NCBI GenBank assembly: GCA_036362985.1
Contig: JAYGXS010000001.1
Location: 52,128,061 to 52,192,060, forward strand
From: Ligula intestinalis
Taxonomy: Eukaryota; Platyhelminthes; Cestoda; Diphyllobothriidea; Diphyllobothriidae
Direction of reading: 5' to 3'
DNA: 64,000 nt
The notes beneath the pieces were generated by a model. The model was not told the origin of the DNA and searched no databases. It saw only the letters and a list, made by a program, of their open reading frames with translations. The position numbers were made by a program, and so were the translations under genes. This document shows positions 1-12,968 of this stretch, one piece after another; within the stretch, counting starts at the first letter, position 1, and each line of letters begins with the position of its first letter.

Positions 1-59
1 ACTAGAAGTGAACATGCGGTTTGACTTTCGGTTCAGCTTGTAGCCTTCTAGGAAGTAGT

Positions 60-550
60 TGTACTCAGAGCACTACAATCATCAGGCCGTAGCCCAAGTT
101 GTGGGTGAAAGGCTGAAGGCACCAGAATGAGGGCTCTGTCGTGCACAGAACCCGGAGTTGCTGTCTCAGGCAGCAAAGACCGCTGGCGAAGCCAGGACTC
201 GTGTGAGTGCGTCCAGTTAGGCCGGACAGGGTGTGACCGTGTGTGCGAGATGACAGTGGTAGCTGATATTACAGGATTGTGGAGTAGGTTCAATTGGTAT
301 GCGATTGGTGTGTTTAATTACCCATAAGGGTCTCGCGTATAAAGGTCCCTGCTACGTTGGCCGAAAGGGAATGTGTTCAAGTGGTCTTTGGCAGCTGTGA
401 CTATTTGGACGCGCGTTTGTGTGCGAGGGGAAATCGGCCAATCATCTTCAGGTCAGCAAGTAGTAAACAGCTGCTTGTGATGTTGCATGACGTTGATGCT
501 GAACAAAGAAGAGGAACAGCGATGTTGGCTGTCCGCCACAAGCTTTCTTT
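60..550 (+). repeat. Dispersed repeat family R1, copy 1
   Basis: This block is one of three related copies in the window. Read forward, it matches the reverse complement of about 11420-11890 along much of its length. Shared landmarks are a GTTGCTGTCTCAGGCAGC core near 160-180, a GYGTTTGTGTGCGAG-like stretch near 412-428 and an AACAGCTGCTTGTGATG-like stretch near 466-484. A weaker partial copy lies near 17822-18010. The block has no convincing coding potential, and both strands show only short accidental open frames. It could be an LTR or a non-autonomous transposon, but no terminal repeat or target-site duplication was found. The limits are approximate. Confidence 0.6.
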
Positions 551-3500
551 AAACTAGGTTCAATGAAGCCACGATTGGCCCTGTTAGTTTCATTAGTCTT
601 TTTGATTATATTTCACGATGAGTAACAACTCTCCACAATTCAATTGCCTGCAATACCTTGCGCTTAGAGCTCAAGATTCTCCTTTGCAAGAAACTTGGAA
701 CGCACACATTCGTTTTTTTCTTCGTGAAAAATATTATGATTTGCCATGAATGTTTTAATCTATTCTACACACGTACATGTATAATGATAGTTGCAAGATT
801 AAATGCCAGTTCATGGGCATTATCCAATTAAATACACAGTAGAGGTAGAGCAAGCAGGGCAAACTCTTATGTAAGGTCTTCAGTTAATTTGACAATTGAA
901 AAGTCGTATTGGCAAACAGTTGTTTTCAGTCATTCATTTCAGGCCTTTACAGTGACATGGAACATAGGCGAGTAAAGCGGACAGTTCTGTGCAGTGCTTA
1001 TATCGTTCTTGAGGTTGGGGGAGGGGGATAATTAGTCATCTCGTCGTTCCTTCGTCTTTTGCGTGCCGGACTCAGCCGCCGAGGACGTTGGGTTGCCATG
1101 CGTGTGGAACGGGGGAGGGACGTTCCCACGATCTACGTCATACGCGCAGCGGGCTCTCTGTGACTGTGAGCAGCGTGGTCGCATGGTGTGTTCTCTGTGG
1201 CTGTGGGTAGTATGGTTTCAGGCTGTGTAGCTTTTGACGTCGTGACTTCTGATGTAGTGGCTTCTGGCGGTTTGGATCCTTGTGTGCAGTCAGCCACGGG
1301 AGGGAAACTGTATGTACCAGCGTCCTTTGACAGCAGAGAGCGGATTTTGCCAAACGAATTGCCGCTGCCTCAGCTGTGGCTAGCATCTGTTTACGCAGGC
1401 CTTTAGAGTAGTGTTATTCAGGAGAAAATAACTGTTGTACAAAACAGCAGTAATTGACGAAAATACGACTGGATTTCGGAATCTTCGATCCTTTTAATAG
1501 TGCATAGATGCACAGTTGCTTATTTCCGGCTGGATAATTTACTCGCTGTGTGACAGATTGCAGTCAGCCTTTAGAAGTGAGGCCAACAAAAGCATTAATG
1601 ACCATAGACTCAACCAATACCAAAGATGCATTCAGTGGATTTAGCACCTTATACTTTTGAAGGCTAGTCGGAATGCAGAACGCGAGAGATAGTCGGTTTA
1701 AAGATAGAACACGTTTGAAGCATGATGTTCAGTTGCATTCACTCATCCACAAATTCAATTTTGTATTTTTCTCATTCGTGGACCTTAACGCAATGAGTGG
1801 ATGCAACTGATGAGCTCTCAAGAAATTTATGGTGCCATTAAATGTTACATTGATTACCATCTTCAAGAACACGTTTACGCAATTTTTATTTTCCTGTGTA
1901 AGTTTTTACAAGATTTCAGTCACGTTCACATAAAATTAATGGCAAAATCTACTTGTACTTGCCATAGGTGAAAATAAGAAGAATTCGCGGCGACTTCTGC
2001 ATCCTGGGTGGTCAGGATGCATCAAAGTAGCAAGTGGAGTAAACTTAGGGTAGCATGAAAGCTTAGCAGCAAAAAAAGTCCTTTTTGTAATTGGTGAAGC
2101 CACAAAGTATCCCGGCTTTTGGGTTCGAGGTAAAAACGCTTTCAGTAAAGATGCCGGGTGGATTCGTTGTACTTCCAGTCAGCAACGCGCAGGGACCCAA
2201 GTAAAAAACGAAATTTATTCCAGTGCTGGTCTAACGTACATGTTATAGAGGCGGGGTTTGACAGTTCTGAAGACAAATGCGCTAATTTGAGACTTTGGCC
2301 AAAATTAGGATGCAATGCTCTCAAATACTGCCACACTACGATTATGATACAATAGATTGTCTATCTCATAAAAGTTAACCGAAATTCCGAAGTTTGTTTT
2401 GGATTCGAAACCACTGCTTAAGTATAGTTGTAATATTTAGCATCATACAGCCTACTCCTAATATGTACATTTTATTAATTTCATTTGAGTGTGCCTCTTT
2501 TCGGCCGCCTGCAAATTAACACCCTGCAACAAGGACTTCTCCATTATTATGCATTCTTCCGAGTTATTTTCGGATACCCTTATAAATTCAAATGTATTAT
2601 ATGAAAAAAAAAACCGCATCAACATATTTTTCCTGTACTGGCTTCGTAGCAAAGCACGTCCCCTTCAAAGTTTAAACTTGAAAATAGTGTATCTTGCAGT
2701 TTAAAAAGTTTCCAAATATGAGATAGTTTACTACCGTGGAATGTTCATTCATGAAGCATCTTATCTGTCCATTTATCAACGTTGCTTATGAATTATGTCA
2801 AATGGTCCACATCACCTGAAAAACTTGATGAGTATTATGGAACATCTTCCGCCTAGCGTACAGAAAAGGAGCGTTATTTCTTCGATATAATGTAAGCAAT
2901 ATGTAATCTGGAAACCCTAACTGCCTTTGTATTGACAGGTGGGGCCAGATATTTTCAGGAATTACAAGTTTTTTAAACCGAAGTGTAAGGTTCCTCAAAT
3001 AGAAAATTCGACGAAGCCGTAAGCTGCCACCGCATGAATGCAGGCAAGGATATTTTCGTACATAAATTCCATAAAATATGTCCACTTTTCTCAGGGCATC
3101 GAAGAGTATTGAGAAAATGCATACTTCTTGAGTATTCCTTTTTAAAAACCTTCTTTTTGCAGGCAGCCGTAAAGAGCCTCGGCCGAAACCTCTTTATATT
3201 TCAGAGAATTTACTTTTGATTGCCTACAAACCAGACAAAATGAGCGCAGTTCGCTTCCGGCCTTATAAAACCCGCCAAATGACTGCAGAAAAGTAGCCAT
3301 TTAAGCACGTTTTCCATAAGAGACAGTTGAACTCATAAGGGCATTGCCAGTCAATGCGAAAGTTAATGCTACTCAGTTAAGCGTACCCTTATAGGAAACG
3401 CTCTCGATTGGCTACGTACGGTGTTCCCCGTGTCTCCGTTAAAAATAAGGGCAAAATTGATTTGTAGAGCCCCTCTAAATATCTATCCCGCTCAACTGTC

Positions 3501-4480
3501 TAACGTATTTTGTGGTCAAACATTTAATTCTTGGCTAGTGAGCGTAAATTAATATGTAACTGTAGCAGAAGTTATTTGGAACATTTAAATGAGACAAGCT
3601 GTTTGTTTCTGGCGGAGTGGTGACCGAATATTGGGGTGCATACAGTTCCAAATTCAATTTTCTGAACTTGTTCTTGAATGCACATAGATGAGTAATAGAG
3701 GGCTCGTGAACTTGTTTTCTAGCCGTATCATGAGAAGGTTTTGCATGTGTTTTCTTACAAGGGGACCTCTCGTCTATAAGGGTATCTCCAATTTAACAAA
3801 GGGTAGAGTATAACAGGTTATCAGCTTACATAGCGATGTTGTTGGAACGGATGAACTCCCCTCCATTGACCTTATGTAGTCGTTCGTGTATCCAGTGTCG
3901 TTTTTTGCGTTTATAAAAGTGCATGAGAACTTTATGAAGGGTCAGCCCAATGTGTGTTTGTGTGGAATGGCTGACTGTTGGATGCAGAGTCACGCTACAA
4001 CTGTTCTTTCTCAGTGACGCAATCGCGTGGCACTTCCATCCAATTGGAACGGGTGAGGTTGCGTGCCTAAGCGTGAGTTCTCGCTGCATCATGCATCTGC
4101 GCTCCCTCCTGCGTCCAGTTTACTTGACTCTATCTTGACACCAGAAACAGGCTGCGAATGAGTAGAGAGTACGGTAGATTAAGCAAAAGTCAACAAGTAC
4201 TTTAACATTATTCCCAGACAAAATAATGTCCCTTTGCGACTATGCTAGTGCGCACGGCAAACCTCGTCAAATTCGGCCAGTGAACCGTCATTTAATCACC
4301 CGTAATTTGTAACGCAGCCTCCCCCATGTCAGTGTATCAAGAAAATCTTTTTTGTAGAAAACGTAAAACCTTATATGTTAGTGCCTCACGTGTGCAGAAG
4401 GTCTTTTTGTTAAGAGCTGTGCGAAGCCCACCATACCCTAAATTTTTGCAAACAGAGGCTTATATGTGAGTCCTTGTGCT
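551..4480. other. Intergenic, no gene recognised
   Basis: About 3.9 kb of mostly AT-rich sequence. Open frames on both strands are short (under 100 codons), overlap one another and have no recognisable domain. A somewhat GC-richer patch at about 1010-1400 is open on both strands but matches nothing I recognise. No tRNA, rRNA or clear mobile element was seen. Confidence 0.5.
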
Positions 4481-4569
4481 AAATGGTTATGAGCGGAGTC
4501 CTCAATGAGCATATTTATGTATCTGTGTTAAATGGTTATGTGCGGAGCCCTTAATGAGCATATTGATGC
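4481..4569. repeat. Two-unit tandem repeat, about 48 bp period
   Basis: The motif AAATGGTTATG, followed by GCGGAG and then AATGAGCATATT, occurs twice in a row. The copies begin near 4481 and 4529 and differ at a handful of positions. This is a simple local duplication with no coding implication. Confidence 0.75.
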
Positions 4570-6660
4570 ATTATGGATGCAATTCTTTCAAGTTAGCAAA
4601 ATATTTAGTTGTTTGTAGAATGAACAGTAACATTTTAGAACAAACATATGTTGGTGCGACACAAAGGAAATGAAGCCAATAAGTGAAGCTTATAGTTGAC
4701 CGAACGTAGTGTTTTATCAAAATAAAACATTGTAGGAATTGCTTCTTAGGCCGCCTGATGGTTAAAGGAGTTGCTCAAACAGTGTTTGGTATCTGTGTCC
4801 CCTTTATTACCTAATACGAGTTGTCTAAACAGCTTTATTGGTATGTAGACTTTCTTTTCGGTCTTTCTAGCTCTTCCAAAATATTTTAACCTACATTTTG
4901 AGTTAAGAACGACTATAAATAATAACCAGAAGGCAATAAATAGAGCAACTAAATAATACTTTAACATATCACACGCAATAATCATAATAGTAGACCTGTG
5001 TGTGTGCGGGTGAGCTGCATGATGATTTACCGCTAATTTTAATGGAGACGGATGTAGCCAATTAGATCCATGTGGCGAGTGAAATTGTAATTGCAATATA
5101 CACAGGACGAGTCGGTAGGTGTTGAGTCGGCTAGGGTGATGCTGTTGATCAAAGTGTTGGGAGCGCAGTGTTGATGTGCGCGCAAGAGGTGTTTGGTATA
5201 TCGTCATCGCGTTAGATTCAACAGTAGTGTATGCGCGTGTAGCCGACTAGATCCAAGTGGTGAGTAAATGTGTAAAAACATTGAAAACAGTTGATGTGGT
5301 GGTTTCTGTTTTATGTTGATGTTCGAGGCACGCGTTTATCAGTCTCTGTGCGATATAATTTGTCTTTTGTCTATTTTTAACCCAAGCGCGGATGATGGTG
5401 GTGAATGTGGGTCCCAAAGTGGCAAGTGTATCCTAAACGATTTATTATTCATAACTTGCAGCACCTACGACATTGTCCTTCAGCCTCTTATATATTATTA
5501 AGCGTGGGGGTATGGATGGAGGTGTTGAGACAAGCTATGCTAGCGGGGTTCACGACGTAAAAAACATTGAATACACTCAGCCGGTTTAGCACGCAAGTCT
5601 TAGCGGTTACCAGAGTATGGTCGCTAGATGGAAACTAGCTTCGCAGAGCCACAGGGAAAAGTTGAGTGAAAAATCAGGACCAACACTAGAGCGTTCATTA
5701 TCTGCCTGATTCTACTTCGGTGATGATCCCTAAATATACACCCACTGCACCCGATAATATCGAATAACTCTTTGAAATTCACGCCGACAGGTATTGGTTT
5801 CAGCCGGACTGCGAACTATAAAAAGAGAGGAAATTAAGTCACGCCGGTTATAACTAAAGAAAAGGACAGAGAAGGGGGAAAATGATTGAAAATGAGGAAT
5901 GGGATGTTAATAACGATAACGTAAGCGGTGTGTTTGCAGGCACAGAGAAGGAAGGAAATTAAAGTAACATACGCAAGTATTTTGAACTTATTCAATTAAA
6001 TGAACAAACTAAGGCTATTTCTTATCGAGCACGCGTCAGATATCTATTTATTGTCAGCTTTCATCCAAGATCAAAGGAATTAAACTGTATTGGATCGAAC
6101 TGGTGTTTTCTTCAGGAGAAAAAATGCAGCTCGTCGATGTTTACAGTTCGCGACGGGGAAGGGTTGACACAGGAGGAAAGTGTTGTCCGTCTTTCCTCTA
6201 CTTCTATGGATCGTTATTTTCTGCAAGATAATGGCGTGTTGGCGAACGGTTGCTCTTTGTCAGCATAAGCATTAGGCGATTGCGGGCTGCGGGCTGCGGG
6301 TCAGTACCACGGCCGGTAGCATGAAACCGGGAACAGGGCTCAGAGTCCGCGAGGGGCATTGAAATGAAAGTTAGATTCGGCGCAGTCTACACCCAAAACT
6401 CGGCTTCATCCATCTTCATGATAATTTGCCATAAATCACCACACAGCTCACCCGCACATAGAGAAAGCATGTAATTGTTATTATCGGTTGGAGTATTTTT
6501 AAATATCGTTCAGATCATCTGTTTTTTGCCTTCCGGATAGTATTTATAGCCTTATTACCGCTTTTGTTGACATTTTTAAATTACTTTTAATAAATTTAAA
6601 TTAGTGGCCTTGGATTTGATGTTTGGTTCCTTAGTTGCGTTTTTGCGTTTTGGTTTTGGT
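4570..6660. other. Intergenic, no gene recognised
   Basis: No conserved gene was found. A 153-codon open frame on the - strand (4746-5207) has one hydrophobic stretch but no family resemblance and unremarkable composition, so it is not called. A phrase of about 35 bp around GTAGCCRAYTAGATCCAWGTGG recurs at about 5053 and 5238, which suggests a diverged duplication of roughly 185 bp. Confidence 0.45.
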
Positions 6661-6666
6661 TGCAGG

Positions 6667-7090
6667 TGTAACGAACCAACCCGGACCATGGGTGTTTGAA
6701 CGCACCAAGGGCACTTTTGGCGCGGATCCGGATGAGAATGCCGGTTTTCCTTCTCTTTCCCTCTGCTGGCACCACTTTCCCCCGTTCCGTGTCGCCGTCA
6801 CACGCTCTTCCCGCCGTCCTGTGTCACCGTTACACACTCCTCCTGCCGTCAGCACCACCATGGCCCTCACCCGCAGTTGCCCATTGCGCTGCACTCCCGC
6901 CGGTATCTAACTAATATTCTGTGATCACCCCTCACTCCAAACGGATCATTTGTACAGTCCCTTGGTAATCCCCGTATCGTATCCTTTCCACTCTTTTTAT
7001 TGTTTTACCATTAGTTTTATATCAACAGACCTCATTTCTTACTATCGCATTGTTCTTCTATCTCTTTCTGCGATTGCATGTTGTGGTGAT
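6667..7090 (+). repeat. Left arm of long inverted repeat, LTR-like
   Basis: The arm starts with TGTAACGAACCA and matches the reverse complement of 7640-8057. Shared blocks lie at the outer tip, around GCGCGGATC, around ATGGCCCTCAC, around GGTATCTA..ATATTCTGTGA and around TTGTACAGT. The TG start suits an LTR of a Ty3/Gypsy or BEL element, and two solo LTRs head to head would give this layout. The arms are diverged, with perhaps a quarter to a third of positions differing by eye. Short open frames inside are not credible genes. Confidence 0.65.
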
Positions 7091-7639
7091 TGAAAACCCC
7101 GTTCGGCGTTAATTCTGGAGAATCATATGCGTGAATTACTCCTCTAGGTGTGTGCCAAACTCGACATCCCTGGCCCGCTACACAGGTGCATTTCGTCCAG
7201 TTAGTCTATTTCAATATTTCGTCCATAATTGAAAAATTACTATGATTAAGTGTACCGAATCTGCTCTCTCGGGTCTTATATCTTTTGACAAGGATTCTGT
7301 TAGACCATTTGAAGCGTCTTTTAAAAGTTATTGCTGGAGCAAGAACCAATTGGTTAGCATCACGTGTTGCCGTCATCGATATCATCCACAAATAACACCG
7401 AGCAGTCGACGTACGCCCTTAAAGATGGAATTTTTCCCTGAAATTCTGACTATACTTCGGTATAGCATAACGATGGCTCTCCTCGTATTTACCAACTATT
7501 CAATAGCCATTTGGTCACGTAACGCCCTGATAGCATTCCCTAGAGCATTTCGTTCCTGTACTAGGGCGTATTGATCGAAGACGTTGGGGTGGGCAAACAC
7601 CTTAGGCGTAGTTCGCCTATATAAGTCTCCAGATGTAAC
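7091..7639. other. Spacer between inverted repeat arms
   Basis: About 550 bp lie between the two inverted arms. A 110-codon + strand open frame begins at 7242 but shows no transposase, reverse transcriptase or other domain that I recognise, and a - strand frame overlaps it. No function is assigned. Confidence 0.4.
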
Positions 7640-8057
7640 ATCAGACGGAGTCGTTCTATCAACGCAAGCACAGAGATGTAGAAGATTAACGAGATAGTTG
7701 CAAAAAAAATCTGTTACGATAAAGGAATCGCTAAACAGTAACAGAGAAATTCGATACAAAATATTACCATGGAACTGTACAATGGATCAGGTGAGAGTGA
7801 GGAATAGTCACAGAATATCATGTAGATACCAGTGCGGTGTGTAGCGCTGTCGGCAACTGCCGGTGAGGGCCATAGAGGTGCTGACGGTAAGGGACATGCG
7901 ATACGGTTCAGTAGTAGCAACGAGGGGAGCCATATCACTCAGGGGAATGGTAGGGAACACAGGCTTTTTCACCAACAGGCGATCACATCATCCCGATCCG
8001 CGCGAGAAGTGACCCTGACCCATTCAAATCGCCCTGTCCATTTTGTGGTTCGTTACA
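7640..8057 (-). repeat. Right arm of long inverted repeat, LTR-like
   Basis: This is the reverse-complement partner of the 6667-7090 arm. It ends at 8057 with TGGTTCGTTACA, the complement of the left tip. The match runs about 420 bp with scattered substitutions and small gaps. No target-site duplication is obvious outside the two tips. Confidence 0.65.
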
Positions 8058-8903
8058 GCTGGAATGCAGCGCTGGTCTGTCTTCGATGTGTTAGTTGGTA
8101 AAGATTACAACCGTTTTTAACCTCGCCAACCGTGATCCGGTTGGCGGAACACCCGTTTAGTCAAGTGTACTAGACCCGACAGGAACATTTGGCCGCTGCG
8201 CACCACAAGGACATTGCAATCAGGAATCTAATGAAAATTTAGCCTTTAAATAACGCCTTACCTTCGACGTGTGATTTTCTCAGGGAGATGGAAGAGGACC
8301 GCGCACAAATGCTTAATCTGACGGTAAACTGAATTTTTGTCCTGTCTGCTCAGTAGAAATTTCGGCCGCAGAAAGCAGAAGCTGTCAAGCAACCCAAGGT
8401 TTTTTGTTTTCTGGGTCACAGCAGACACCTCGGACTCTAAGTACAAGTTTCCTACCCAGCCAAAAAATCCAGCCTTTGTTTGGCAATTTAGTTTACTTCT
8501 TTCGACTGAATTTCCGACTGGCTTTATCGCCAAGAGGGCGATCAGGCTGTATATCATAGAATGTGCGACCGCTCGTAGAAGTGTACTTCAGGGCAACTGG
8601 GTGGTTTTGTACTTCATTCTGTCTGATCAGTGAACACCGCCTACAAATATCCATTTTCGTTAAATCTTTTCTCAAGTTCCTTTATTCTACCGTGCAAGAC
8701 TGGACCCGTATTTATATTTCTGTATTTTATTGACTTGTGCTCTATTCCATTTCAGGCTTACGCAAGTTTTTGCTTTAAATGGTAATAATTTAAGCAGAGA
8801 ATTGACTGCCCTTCTTGATTTTGTTCCTAGTGTTTTTTTGCAGTGTATTAAAAGTAGTTGTCCTTCTTTTTCGAGGTTATGCATCTGTAAATAAATTGAC
8901 CCA

Positions 8904-9472
<569 letters not shown>

Positions 9473-11419
9473 CATTTTTTGATTTATACTCAACATCATT
9501 ACATATACCAATGTTTTTTTTACTTCAGACCAGTCTTGCTTAGTCTCCTTCGGTTAATTTCGTCGATCAGTACTCTCTGGGTTTTTTTTTAATTTCACGC
9601 CTTAAGAGCACATTTTATGTTAGCCTAGATGTTAGGCGATTGGTACGCTTGCATGCGGTGGGTATTATGCATTTCATCTGGATTGTTATAAACCATTTAA
9701 TTTGCGAGCTACATGTGAACAAATGATCAGTACCCGATCTGGAGCGCTATAGCCTAACGAATTGACTGCAAATTGATGTAGGAGACTGTCAACTTAAAAC
9801 AACAGATTAGGTTAAAAGCTTCTGAGATTTGTCGGTCTTTACTTGCTTAGCTAACACTGTCTGTCCTGTACACGGGGCGCGATCCAGGACTAAGTGAGTT
9901 CAATTTCACCGGCTCTATCACGTTCTTTTTCTCGTCTCAAGGAAATTTTGTCATAGATCCAAGAGGGATGGACCTCATTTACTCCCTTCTCTCTCTTGTT
10001 TCTGTCAGAGTGAAACCGATTGGCTGGAGATGACCCAAAGTACTATGATATTATAAGTCTCCGTACAGCGTCTACCACCCACATTAAACGAGCCGCATGT
10101 TCTACGCGCATGATCAACACGGGCTCCATATCAGGCTGTGACAGGCGTTATTTAATTTGCGTACCGATAACAAATACCGAACATGGGGGGCGTACTGGAA
10201 TGCATCGGTACGGCATCGGGTGCGCCAGCCACGTGTGCCCGATGCCGCTTCCGGACTTCATGACTGTGTATTGACACCGGGCCCAGGTGGCTGAGAGAAA
10301 AGAGAGTGTGGTAGATGCAGCGCAAGTCTACTATCACTTAAAGCTAATTCATGTGTAAGTCGCTGTCTTTGCACCACCCTATTTTGAAGCATACGGTGGA
10401 TATTTTCGAAATCGCCGGCCCAATTAGCGGCTTCCGCAGACTTGCTGTAGTCCACCTAACGCATATCATGTGTCAGTTCGATTACATTTTTATTCTAGCA
10501 CAGGAGGAACGCAGCCCATGGAAGATCTACTAGGAGTGTAGAAAATTACAAGAGTGGACTACATGCCATACTTCTTGGCGATCTATAGCCTGTACGCCGT
10601 GTGCTGATTGAAACACTGAAACTTAGGACTGCATGATGCACAATATTGACAACCCAGGTATCAGTCAAAGTCCGGAAACCTGTCTCGCTTAGATTCTGCC
10701 GCTGTATGACACAGTTGCGGGAGACTCTACTCATCAGTGGGTCCCCATGGATATTCTGGCTTTCCAGCTTTGAAGTTCTTGCTTTTTTATCCTATTAGAA
10801 GTTAATCGCAAACTTTCAGTCTACGTCTATAAAGTGCTTTATATCCAGATTTACTCCAAATTAGCTGTTAATATCGGAAGAAATAAAAAATAGACAGATA
10901 TTCAGCTGCCTACCTTCCGACTCGCGCTGTAAGCGGGTGGGAACTGGGCATTCTGCCCTTCCTACTACCCGGGTAGCCATTACTTTACACAAACTGCCAT
11001 TATGCAGGTATTCAATGCAGTCGTATAGCCTCTTAAAACACTATCATCGGGCCGTTACGGCACCCAACCCTCCCCCGATATTTCGCTTGCTGGCCGAAAA
11101 CTGGTGTGCCAAGCATTAAGTGCCTCCTAAATAATTATGCCTCAAATAGCCGTCGTCGACCTACTGTAACTTTTCTTGGGAAAACTGATTAGCCGCAGCG
11201 GACGTCAAGCTTAACCAGTCTAAAGAAACTGTCTCAGTGTCTAGATGACGGGAGGAGTCACTTGCATTAATGTGAGCATATTTTCCAAGTCTATATCTTA
11301 CGTTGCGGTCAGAATGCCTAACCTGACGCAGGGGGCGAGTCGAACAGCGCCTGCAATACATGCCATTCTCCAGAGGTACATGCTCAATCTTCTCACACAC
11401 ATAAGCCTCCCTGCAATAC
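9473..11419. other. Intergenic; one short dispersed repeat
   Basis: No gene was recognised. A 20 bp exact core, AGATGCAGCGCAAGTCTACT, with related flanks occurs at about 10313-10332 and again at about 56947-56966 inside NCAPH. This points to a dispersed repeat whose full extent I cannot define. Open frames at 11161-11577 are short, lie on both strands and partly overlap the adjacent R1 repeat. Confidence 0.45.
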
Positions 11420-11890
11420 ATTCGAAAGCAGCTGTACCGGATGGCCAACAGTGCTGTCCCCTTTTTTCAACGCCTACTCCCCAAACGTCATGCATCTTCG
11501 CGAGCAGCTGTTTTCGACTGGCTGGCCTAAAGACCCTTGACCAACATCCACTCGCACACACACGCGTGCCCAACTAGTCGCGTTTTCCTAAGAGCCACTT
11601 TATCATGCCACCCCCCAGCCAACGCAGCAGAGGCCTCTACAAGCGACACTCCCCCGGGTAATTTAACACACCACTTGAACTCACTCCACAATCATCTCAA
11701 AACAAGTGTTATCTTTCTCCCACACACACAGTCAGACACTCCTGCGCACGACAGGACGCAGTCAGTACCAGCCCTGGCTTTGCCAGTGGCCACTGCTGCC
11801 TGAGACAGCAATGTAGGTTCCTATACACAACGAAGCCCTGCCATAGATGCCGTCTGTCTTTTACTAATAGCCTGGGCTTCGATCTGATTA
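11420..11890 (-). repeat. Dispersed repeat family R1, copy 2 (reverse)
   Basis: The reverse complement of this block aligns with 60-550. Matches include the TTGCTGTCTCAGGCAGC core near 11795-11812, the GCGTGTGTGTGCGAG-like stretch near 11550-11565 and the AACAGCTGCTCGCGAAGATG-like stretch near 11500-11520. This inverse orientation shows that the family is interspersed and not a tandem array. Confidence 0.6.
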
Positions 11891-12814
11891 GATGCCCTAC
11901 ATTGCGTCTACAGAACCACCCAAATCTCACATACACCTTTACTTGTCACTCGGGGAACAATATCCCTTGTGATGCGTCATTCAGTGTGTCACAGCACGTG
12001 AATGATTCATCGTACTCGATGAGTAAACGGGACATTTTGACAGGTTTTATGTGTGAACGACTATTATTGAAAACATTCGGATGATATGACGCAGATAGCT
12101 TCTATCGATATTTTAAACGTACCGGTTGTGTCTCGTTTTCACACAAATTGTCTTTGGTGGCGGCACCACATACTTGTAACCTGCCCTCCTGAGGAGTATT
12201 CCGTAGACCGAGTCGAACGAGAAGCGCTATCATTCGGCTGATAGCGCAATCGATCTGCCGTGTCTTCATGGCTTGTCAATCTTAGAGGCTGATCTATGCC
12301 CTATCTATGAACTTTGCCTCGATTAGTGACGACAGCGCGGTGACCAGCTGATTTAGTGAATGTTGATCTGAGGGTAAAGGAAACAATTCCTTCTAAAACA
12401 GCTTTTATTCAGTCACTCAATTGAAATATATTTTTAATTATCATGTTCCGAATGAAACAAACAGAAAGTCGGGCAAACTAAGGTAGTACAGCAAAAACGA
12501 TGTAGCTGCTTATGTTATAGCCCAGTAGGTTGTGACCCGACTAATAGGTAGAAGAAGTTAAGAGAGCGGTTCTGATAAGAAGCCTTTATTCTGATCAATA
12601 CAGCGACAGCAGGTCCCTTAGCTTTTTCAACACAGCCTAGTTATGAGGCTCTGGCCTTCTAGAATACTCCTGGCCCAATAGCATGCGACCACTGTTCTGG
12701 TCTGCAGCGGATCGATATTTTGCCTCGTTATGTGAGCGGCCATTACGTATGCCTTCAAATCGATAATTCCCCAATCTGCGTGAACAATCGTCGCGTGTGC
12801 ACGTTGGCGGATAA
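11891..12814. other. Intergenic, no gene recognised
   Basis: This stretch contains no credible coding region. Only short open frames without domain similarity are present. It separates the R1 repeat copy from the scrambled Gypsy element. Confidence 0.45.
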
Positions 12815-12916
12815 TTCTTCGCGCTACGTGAGCATTCTTAAGTGTTCACCGTTTGCCTGTGCGTGTGACTCGAGGCCGTGGGCTCTGAGTGCATGACCGC
12901 TGGCGTCCCTATAACA
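12815..12916 (-). mobile_element. LTR-edge fragment of Gypsy element, copy 1
   Basis: About 100 bp here match 15512-15607 in direct orientation. The shared stretch runs from a TCGCGCT.CGTGAGCA block through GGCCGTGGGCTC to GCTGGCGTCCCTATAAC. On the - strand this copy begins TGTTATAGGGACGCC, so it starts with TG as an LTR would. The two copies bracket the gag-protease and pol remnants, which is why I read them as LTR edges. Only part of an LTR is recognisable. Confidence 0.5.
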
Positions 12917-12968
12917 CCTCCCGCTTTTGAAAAGTGCAGCTCATATTTATTCCTTGTCGGGTGTGCGA

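Noticed and set aside
4746..5207. 153-codon open frame on the - strand with a hydrophobic segment
   Set aside because: No family resemblance, amino-acid composition typical of translated AT-rich non-coding DNA, and no splice or start context that supports it.
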